The position numbers were made by a program, and so were the translations under genes. DNA of 15,701 bases, from assembly GCA_000697335.1 (NCBI GenBank), contig JNEM01015729.1, forward strand, positions 1 to 15,701, written 5' to 3'. The notes below the pieces were generated by a model that worked only from the letters and a program-made list of their open reading frames with translations, ran no database searches and was not told the origin of the DNA. Shown piece after piece: positions 10,525 to 15,701 of the stretch. Origin of the DNA: Conidiobolus incongruus B7586. Taxonomy: Eukaryota; Entomophthoromycota; Entomophthoromycetes; Entomophthorales; Conidiobolaceae. Positions within the stretch are counted from its first letter, which is position 1; every line of letters starts with the position of its first letter.

Positions 10525-11291
10525 TTTCAAATTCAAGATAATATTATTATAAATGACTATTAACAATATTATTTAGGTTAAATTATAAATCAATCTTTAA
10601 TAAAAAAAGTTTACATAATAATGCTTAAAAATCAGTAATATATTAGATTAATGGTTGGTTAATAATATTTTTTATAACTTAAAACAATCATTATATTTTT
10701 TTACTAATTGATTAAATAAATACTGTTTTGTTTAAAAGTTATATTTTTAAGGATATTATCTGAAATTATTAAATAAAAATAATATTTAATAAAAACCAAA
10801 TTATTCAAAAAAATAATTTAATTACAATATATTCAAAAAATATATTGTTATAAGTTAAAATATAGAAGTAATTATATAATAATTTTTTTATTGATAAGAC
10901 TAAAGAGAGCTTATATAACTTTTGCCTAATTTTATTAAGTTTATACTTAACTTTATATTATTATTTATTTATATCTGTTAATATTATTAAAATGCTAAGA
11001 TTAACTTTTCAAATCAGGATCAATATCTGTTATAAAATATTAACCATATTGATGATATTTTATCTATATAATAGTATTAGCAAATATTATATTTGGTTTT
11101 TAAAACTTAATCTCAATAGTTATATATTTAGGCTTGATATCATTAATCAATTTATAGTTTATTAAATAATTTGAATTAACAATCTAATTTTTAAAATAAT
11201 TTCAAAAATAAAATTAAAAAATTAATGTTTATTACTTTTTAAAATTATAAAATAATATTTTAATATTTTTAATAAGTTATAATAAAGTTAA
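10525..11291. other. A+T-rich stretch with nothing recognised
   Basis: About 770 bp separate the mariner element from the Tc1 nest. A weakly coding-like - strand segment near 11000-11160 has fewer stops than its surroundings, but I cannot match it to a family. There is no CpG, no tRNA-like fold and no repeat shared with the rest of the window that I can support. Confidence 0.5.
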
Positions 11292-11293
11292 TA

Positions 11294-11757
11294 AATTTAA
11301 TATAAAAAATTAATCATAAAATGAAAGTTATTTAAATATTTACCAATAATAAAATCATTGTTCAATAAAAAAACCTATTTCAAATAATCAAACATAAATA
11401 TTTTGATTAATAAAAACAAATTGATTTATATTTATAAAGTATTTAATAAAAAAATTAAAACTGAAATTTTATCTAAAATAGGTTATTGATTGATAAATTA
11501 TTATGAATAATAAAAAATTAAGACTTAATATATTTATGATTATTTATTCAATCCTTTAAATTAATATAATATTAAATCAATTATTTTTTTATACTAAAAA
11601 TTTAAATTTATTTTAACTTTTAAAAATATATGTTCAAAGCTAATATAAGCTTTTAAATAAAAAAAAACTTAATTTCTTTTTTATTAATCCTAAAGATATT
11701 TAATTAAGGTTACAGTTAAAAAAAATACTTTATAGCTAATATTTTGTTATTTTTATA
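11294..11757 (-). mobile_element. Old Tc1-like copy D, left part
   Basis: This is the left part of an eroded Tc1-like element. TA at 11292-11293 is followed by an outer-end relic (AAAAAATTAATCATAAAATG, 11304-11323) and an inner-end relic near 11464 (ATTTTATCTAAAATAGG, compared with ATTTTACCTAGGGTGAG in copy B). The remnant of the transposase C-terminus follows (11485-11755), for example CCTAAAGATATTTAATTAAGG near 11688, which matches copy A's CCCAAAGATATTCAATTAGG. It runs colinear with copy B's 11758-12242 and stops at TA 11756-11757, where copy B is inserted. It resumes at 13327. Confidence 0.72.
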
Positions 11758-11975
11758 CACTAACCTGCAAAAGTGAGTTATAAAATCAAAAACACTTATA
11801 TTTTTACTAATAACTTGATTAATATTTAATGAAATAAATCTAAATTAAATAATTAAAATCTAATATATTTATTAATTATATATATCATTAAATGATGATA
11901 TTTAGCTATTAATTGACTAAAATATAAACCATTAAATTTTACCTAGGGTGAGTTATAAATTTGTGGGTTTTTGGT
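11758..11975 (+). repeat. Left terminal inverted repeat of copy B (IR/DR type)
   Basis: The outer motif GTGAGTTATAAA starts at 11773 and an inner copy, followed by TTTGTGGGTTTTTGG, starts at about 11948, 175 bp further in. The spacing matches that in copies A and C. Confidence 0.8.
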
Positions 11976-11987
11976 GATAAAAAAAAA

Positions 11988-13013
11988 TTAAAACCTATTG
12001 TATCTACCTTTAGCTTTTCTAACTTCTTTAAGTTTGTGGGGTATAGAATTAACTAACTTCTTACACTAAGAAGGGTTAATCTTATTTTATACTTCTTAAA
12101 CATATTCCTAAACTTGATTTAAATCTTTAACTGGGGGGAAAGCTTTAATAACTTTATTTAATTGATCCCAAAGGTGTTTAATTAGATTAAGGTTAGGAGA
12201 TTAAGGAGGCCACTTCATAAGTATTATTTTGTTATTTTTAAGCTATTTGGTAGTAGAAGCTGTAGTATAGCAAGAGGCATTATCTTGCTGGAAAATAATA
12301 TTTGATTTTTTTAATCTATACTATTCAATTGTTTTTTTCAATTCATTGTTTAGAATACTTTAGTACATTTTAGCATTAATTCCCCTATTAACTTTATAAA
12401 GATACCCTACACCTGAAGACAACATACATCCCCAAACAATAATTGACCCACCATTGTACTTTTGGGTAAAATTAACATGATGGTCATAAAGTAGTTCTGT
12501 ATCTTTTCTGAAGCATCTAGCTTTTTTATCAAATTTACTAAAGTATATTTTTGTTTCATTAGACTAAATAACCTTACTCTAATTAGTTTTAGTTTAATAT
12601 TGGTGGCAACATTCAAACTCCTGCCTAGCTTTACAATGGGATTTCTTTAGTTGGGGGTGTTTTTTCTTGAGGTATAAGTGGTATCTATGCTAATGTAAAG
12701 TATGTATAATAGTATCAGTGCTAACTAATATTCCTGTATAGTCTTATAGCTCCTGCTGTATTTCTACAGTAATACCACACTTGCTTGTATTAACCAACCT
12801 ACAGATATACTTCTCATCATGTTCATCTATAATCCTAACATGTTTAAGTTTAGGTTTAAATGTTTCTTTATTGTTATTCTTAACAACCCCAGCTATAGTA
12901 GGCTAGCTAACACTAGTAATTCTAGCAATATCACAAGTTGATTTACCTTCTTTATAAAGTTGCTTGATATATAAGTAGATTTTTTTAGTGAGGGATTTAG
13001 GTATAATGATACT
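11988..13013 (-). pseudogene. Tc1-like (DD34E-type) transposase pseudogene, copy B
   Basis: One frame can be followed from about 13013 (SIIIPKSLTKK) to TAA at 11988-11990, 341 codons, with no frameshift. Blocks in order: helix-turn-helix (STCDIARIT), EIQQEL, KKKHPQLKKSHC, SKVI.SNETKIYF around the first catalytic site, KYNGGSIIVWGCM, FQQDNASCYTTA with the second Asp, MKWPP.SPNLN, and KHLWDQL. The triad reads Asn-Asp-Lys, where Asp-Asp-Glu with a 34-residue spacing is expected. Both losses fit a single G-to-A change (GAT to AAT, GAA to AAA). I count 14 in-frame stops, 8 TAG and 6 TAA; several sit where Tc1 relatives have Trp (VI*SNE, TN*SK, TK*LKNN) or Gln (WPP*SP). No start Met remains in the first codons. 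An out-of-frame open stretch at 12407-12616 is a shadow. Confidence 0.92.
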
Positions 13014-13109
13014 AATAAAAAAAATTTAGTATATCTGTAAAATATAATATAAAATAATAGAAAAGAGAGAAAGAAGATATAGTTATATATTGTTAAATAT
13101 ATCCCTTTA

Positions 13110-13326
13110 TCTCAAAAACCCACAAATTTATAACTCATCTTAGTTAAATATTAAGGGTTAATATTTTTGCTAATAGTTTACTATATATATCTAAATATAT
13201 TTATTATTAAATAATATACCTTAATTATATATTATAATTTCAAATAATCCAATATATACAATTGTTTTAGTTATTAATTAATATAAAAATATTTTTGATT
13301 TTATAACTCACTTTTGCAAGTTATTG
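13110..13326 (-). repeat. Right terminal inverted repeat of copy B (IR/DR type)
   Basis: The inner motif (AACCCACAAATTTATAACTC, 13118-13137) and outer motif (TTTTATAACTCACTTTTGCA, 13299-13318) repeat the layout of the left end in inverse orientation. This end is strikingly similar to the left end of copy C (14375-14600) on the opposite strand, over roughly 240 bp with few differences. Confidence 0.8.
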
Positions 13327-14374
13327 TATTATTTAAAATTAAAAATAATAGTCTAATAAGTGGTTTTATCTTATTAGAAATAATATCATATTTTTTTAAT
13401 TAATATTATTAAATAGTATTATTATTAATATTTAAAATATTTTAATAAATCACAATATTAGTTGCTATATTAACTTTACAGAAATATCTATTATTCAAAA
13501 AAAATATATATACTTAAATAAAAATTCAACTATTATTGTATTTTGATATTAAAATTATATAATAATTATGAATTAATTTATTATTTTTCAAATTATCATA
13601 TTTTTTTATTTAATTTATTTATTAATTTATTTTATTTGGTTAAATTAATTAACCTTATTTCAATTAGGTTTTATTTAATAATAATTATGAAATTTAAGTT
13701 ATTATTTAACTCTATAACAGGATTTCTTTAGTTAGAGGTTTTTTTTAAAAAAATAAGTGATATTTATTCTATTGTAAAATTTATATAACAATATTGATAT
13801 TAATTGTGAATTATATATATTTTTATAGTTATTGATATTTTTTATAGTAATAATATTATTATTTGTTTCTATTGACTTATAAAAGATTTTTTATTATATT
13901 AATTATTTTATATATTCAATTTAAATCAAATATTAATATATTATTATTATAACTATTAAAATATGTAATAATAATTAATTAACTAATATTAATATATCAA
14001 ATAACTATATGAACTAATTAATCTTTATTATAATATTAATTAATATATATTAATTTGCTCAAATTAGAATATAAAAGAATAATAATAACAAAGTTTGATT
14101 AATATATCAAATAATATGTAAGATTAAAGAAACAAATAGAAAATTATAGTTAAATATGAATAAATTCATTATTTTATTTTCAAAACCTATAGATTTATGT
14201 TTTATGTTAGTTAAATATTAGAATCTAATATTATAAATATTAATTAGCTAAATATATTTAAATATATGCTATTATTATATAATTATAAATATGTTTATCA
14301 AAATAAGTTATAATATTAAAAAAAATTATATTGTTATTAATAACAAAATAAAAATTTAATAAATTAAACTTATA
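13327..14374 (-). mobile_element. Old Tc1-like copy D, right part
   Basis: This continues copy D after the insertion of B. From 13327 it aligns colinearly with B from about 12241 onward: 13361-13415 matches 12276-12330 (TTATCTT..T.GAAA.TAATAT...TTTTTTTAAT), 13640-13670 matches the TAACCTTA...AATTAG block, 13722-13740 (GGATTTCTTTAGTTAGAGG) matches GGATTTCTTTAGTTGGGGG in B, and 14171-14230 matches the inner end of the right repeat. It is much more A+T-rich than B or C and full of stops and indels in the transposase relic. The last 15-20 bp of D are missing at 14374, where copy C begins, so they should lie beyond C, outside this window. Confidence 0.75.
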
Positions 14375-14600
14375 CACTAACCTGCAAAAGTGAGTCATAA
14401 AATCAAAAATATATATATTTTAATTAATAACTAAAACAATTGTATATATTAGATTACTTGAAACTATAATATATAATTAAGGTATATTATTTAATAATAG
14501 ATAAATATATTTAGATATATTTAGTAAACTATTAGCAAAAATATTAACTGTTAATATTTAACCAAGATGAGTTATAAATTTGTGGGTTTTTGAGATAAGA
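14375..14600 (+). repeat. Left terminal inverted repeat of copy C (IR/DR type)
   Basis: Outer GTGAGTCATAAA starts at 14390 and inner ATGAGTTATAAA at 14568, 178 bp apart, followed by TTTGTGGGTTTTTGAG as in copy B. The matching right end is outside the window. Confidence 0.8.
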
Positions 14601-14691
14601 GGATATATTTAACAATATATAACCATATCTTTTTTCTATCTTTGCTATTATTTTATATAATATTTTATAGTTATACTAAATTCTTTTTATT

Positions 14692-15701
14692 AGTATCATT
14701 ATACCTAAATCCCTATCTAAAAAAATCCACTTGTGCATCAATCAACTTTATAAAAAAGGTAAATCAACTTGTGATATTGCTAGAATTACTGGTGTTAGCT
14801 AGTCTACTATAGCTAAAGCTATTAAGAATAGCAATAAAGAAACATTTAAACCTAAACTTAAGTGTGCTAGGATTATAGATGAACATGATGAGAAGTATAT
14901 CTGTAGGTTGGTTAATACAGGCAAGTATAGTACTGCTGTAGAAATACAACAGGAACTATAAGACTATGTAGGAATATTAGTTAGCACTGATACTATTATA
15001 TGTACTTTACATTAACATGGATACTGCTCAAACTTCAAGAAAAAACACCCCCAACTAAAGAAATCCTATTGTAAAGGTAGGTGGGAGTTTGAATGTCACC
15101 ACTGATATTGAAATAAAACTAATTAGAGTAAGGTTATTTAGTCTGATGAAACAAAAATATATTTTAGTAGATCTGATGGAAAAGCTAGATGCTTCAAAAA
15201 AGATACAGAACTACTTTGTGACCATCATGTTAATTCTACCCAAAAGTATAATGATGGGTCAATTATTGTTTGGGGATGTATGTTGTCTTTAGGTGTAGGG
15301 TATCTTTGTAAAATTAATGGGGGAATTAATATTGAGATGTACTAAAATATTCTAAACAATGAATTGAAAATAACCATTGAATAGTATAGGTTAAACAAAT
15401 CTAATGTTATTTTCCAGCAAGATAATGCCTCTTGCTATACTACAGCTTCTACTACCAAATAGCTTAAAAATAACAAAATAACAGTTATGAAGTGGCCTCC
15501 TTAATCTCCTAACTTTAATCCAATTAAACACCTTTGGGATCAGTTAAAAAAAGCTATTAAAGTTTTCCCCCAGCAAAAAATTTAGATCAACTTTAGGAAT
15601 ATGTTCAAGAAGCATAGAACAAGATTAACCCTTCCTAATATAAGAAGTTAGTTGATTCTATACCCTACAAACTTAAAGAAGTTAGAAAAGCTAAAGGTGG
15701 A
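14692..15701 (+). pseudogene. Tc1-like (DD34E-type) transposase pseudogene, copy C (partial)
   Basis: It reads from about 14692 (SIIIPKSLSKKIH) and is cut by the window end near the C-terminus (KLKEVRKAKGG). Blocks: helix-turn-helix STCDIARITGVS, EIQQEL, KKKHPQLKKS, SDETKIYFSRSDGK with the first Asp intact (15145-15147), QKYNDGSIIVWGCM, FQQDNASCYTTA with the second Asp (15421-15423), WPP.SPNFNPI, and Lys instead of Glu at 15526-15528 with the 34-residue spacing kept. In-frame stops include TGA at 15103-15105 and 15109-15111. A run of five C (15567-15571) shifts the frame by one base relative to copy B's six, a difference shared with copy A. Open stretches at 15089-15292 (+) and 14764-14949 (-) are shadows. 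Confidence 0.9.

Larger units (their letters stand above)
11758..13326 (-). mobile_element. Tc1-like transposon, copy B
   Basis: This is a full-length inactive Tc1-like element of 1,569 bp with TA on both sides (11756-11757 and 13327-13328). The left end is CACTAACCTGCAAAAGTGAG; the right end, on the other strand, is CAATAACTTGCAAAAGTGAG. It carries long IR/DR termini and one transposase pseudogene on the - strand. It is inserted inside an older, same-orientation Tc1-like copy (D): the sequences on either side of B join into a colinear relic of the same family. It is the best-preserved copy for frame, with no frameshift noticed. Confidence 0.93.
14375..15701 (+). mobile_element. Tc1-like transposon, copy C (cut by window end)
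   Basis: It begins CACTAACCTGCAAAAGTGAG right after TA at 14373-14374 and runs past the end of the window. Copies A and B predict about 240 bp more. The transposase is on the + strand, so C is head to head with copy B. The left end and much of the coding region resemble copy B on the other strand very closely. It lies in or immediately beside the right terminus of old copy D. Confidence 0.9.

Noticed and set aside
12407-12616. 69-codon open frame on the - strand, similar to 15089-15292 on the + strand
   Set aside because: Both are the same alternative frame over the transposase catalytic region in copies B and C. Their similarity reflects element homology; the family blocks (NETK, VWGCM, QKYN) are in another frame.
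13543-13731. 62-codon open frame on the + strand
   Set aside because: It lies antisense to the transposase relic of old Tc1-like copy D and is low-complexity; the DNA aligns with copy B rather than with a gene.
14764-14949. 61-codon open frame on the - strand
   Set aside because: It is the antisense shadow of the copy C transposase N-terminal region.
11988-15571. Reassigned genetic code (TAA/TAG read as Gln), which would open the copy B transposase frame
   Set aside because: Several stops occupy positions where relatives have Trp, not Gln (VI*SDE, TN*SK, TK*LKNN), copies A and C also carry TGA, and ordinary CAA/CAG codons are used in the same genes. C-to-T and G-to-A decay explains all of these together. 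It is not formally excluded without host genes.
11758-15701. B and C as products of a local inverted duplication rather than two insertions
   Set aside because: Each has TA at its outer end, B cleanly splits a colinear older element, and the DNA between them belongs to that older element. TA is weak evidence in such A+T-rich DNA, so the argument rests on the colinearity of D.
1-15701. Organelle or apicoplast-like origin suggested by the extreme A+T content
   Set aside because: There are no organelle genes, rRNA or tRNA, and the content is nuclear-type transposons (Ty3/gypsy, Tc1-like, mariner).
1-15701. CRISPR arrays, tRNA genes, promoters, or ribosome-binding or terminator signals
   Set aside because: No regularly spaced repeats and no tRNA-like cloverleaf or box elements were seen. 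TATA- and poly(T)-like strings are everywhere at this base composition and carry no information.

Overview
This is an A+T-rich eukaryotic (nuclear) repeat region, roughly 17% G+C by eye, and I see no host gene in it. Everything I can identify is transposon sequence: one Ty3/gypsy LTR-retrotransposon fossil, one mariner (D34D) element and four Tc1-like (DD34E-type) elements, all inactivated. The C/T and G/A pattern of decay (Trp and Gln codons turned into TAG/TAA, almost no CpG) resembles fungal RIP and/or methylation-driven deamination. I lean towards an A+T-rich fungus or similar lower eukaryote, with low confidence in the exact group.

Layout. 1-355: a diverged repeat that recurs at about 3885-4300. 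356 to about 7584: an old, thoroughly broken Ty3/gypsy element on the + strand, with a decayed LTR pair (about 356-722 and 7205-7584) and recognisable reverse transcriptase, RNase H-side and integrase regions. Tc1-like copy A (1626-3192, transposase on the - strand) is inserted in its 5' internal part. 7585-9253: A+T-rich sequence in which I recognise nothing. 9256-10522: a mariner element with both terminal inverted repeats, flanking TA and a degraded transposase on the - strand. 10525-11291: unrecognised. 11294 to the window end: a Tc1-in-Tc1 nest. An old, heavily eroded copy D (- strand) is split at a TA by copy B (11758-13326, - strand), and copy C (14375 to beyond the end, + strand) is inserted in or beside D's right terminus.

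The Tc1-like elements share one architecture: about 1,567-1,569 bp, flanking TA, and long terminal inverted repeats of about 215-225 bp. Each repeat carries an outer and an inner copy of a GTGAGTYATAAA-like motif about 175 bp apart, the IR/DR arrangement of Sleeping Beauty-type elements. The most informative observation is that the transposase pseudogenes of B and C share nearly all their in-frame stops, and A and C share a 1-bp length difference. Either stop-bearing copies were multiplied in trans, or a strongly context-dependent mutation process hit the same codons repeatedly. No copy keeps the complete catalytic triad, so nothing in the window looks autonomous. I found no convincing novel functional system; the interest lies in the nesting order and the mutation signature.
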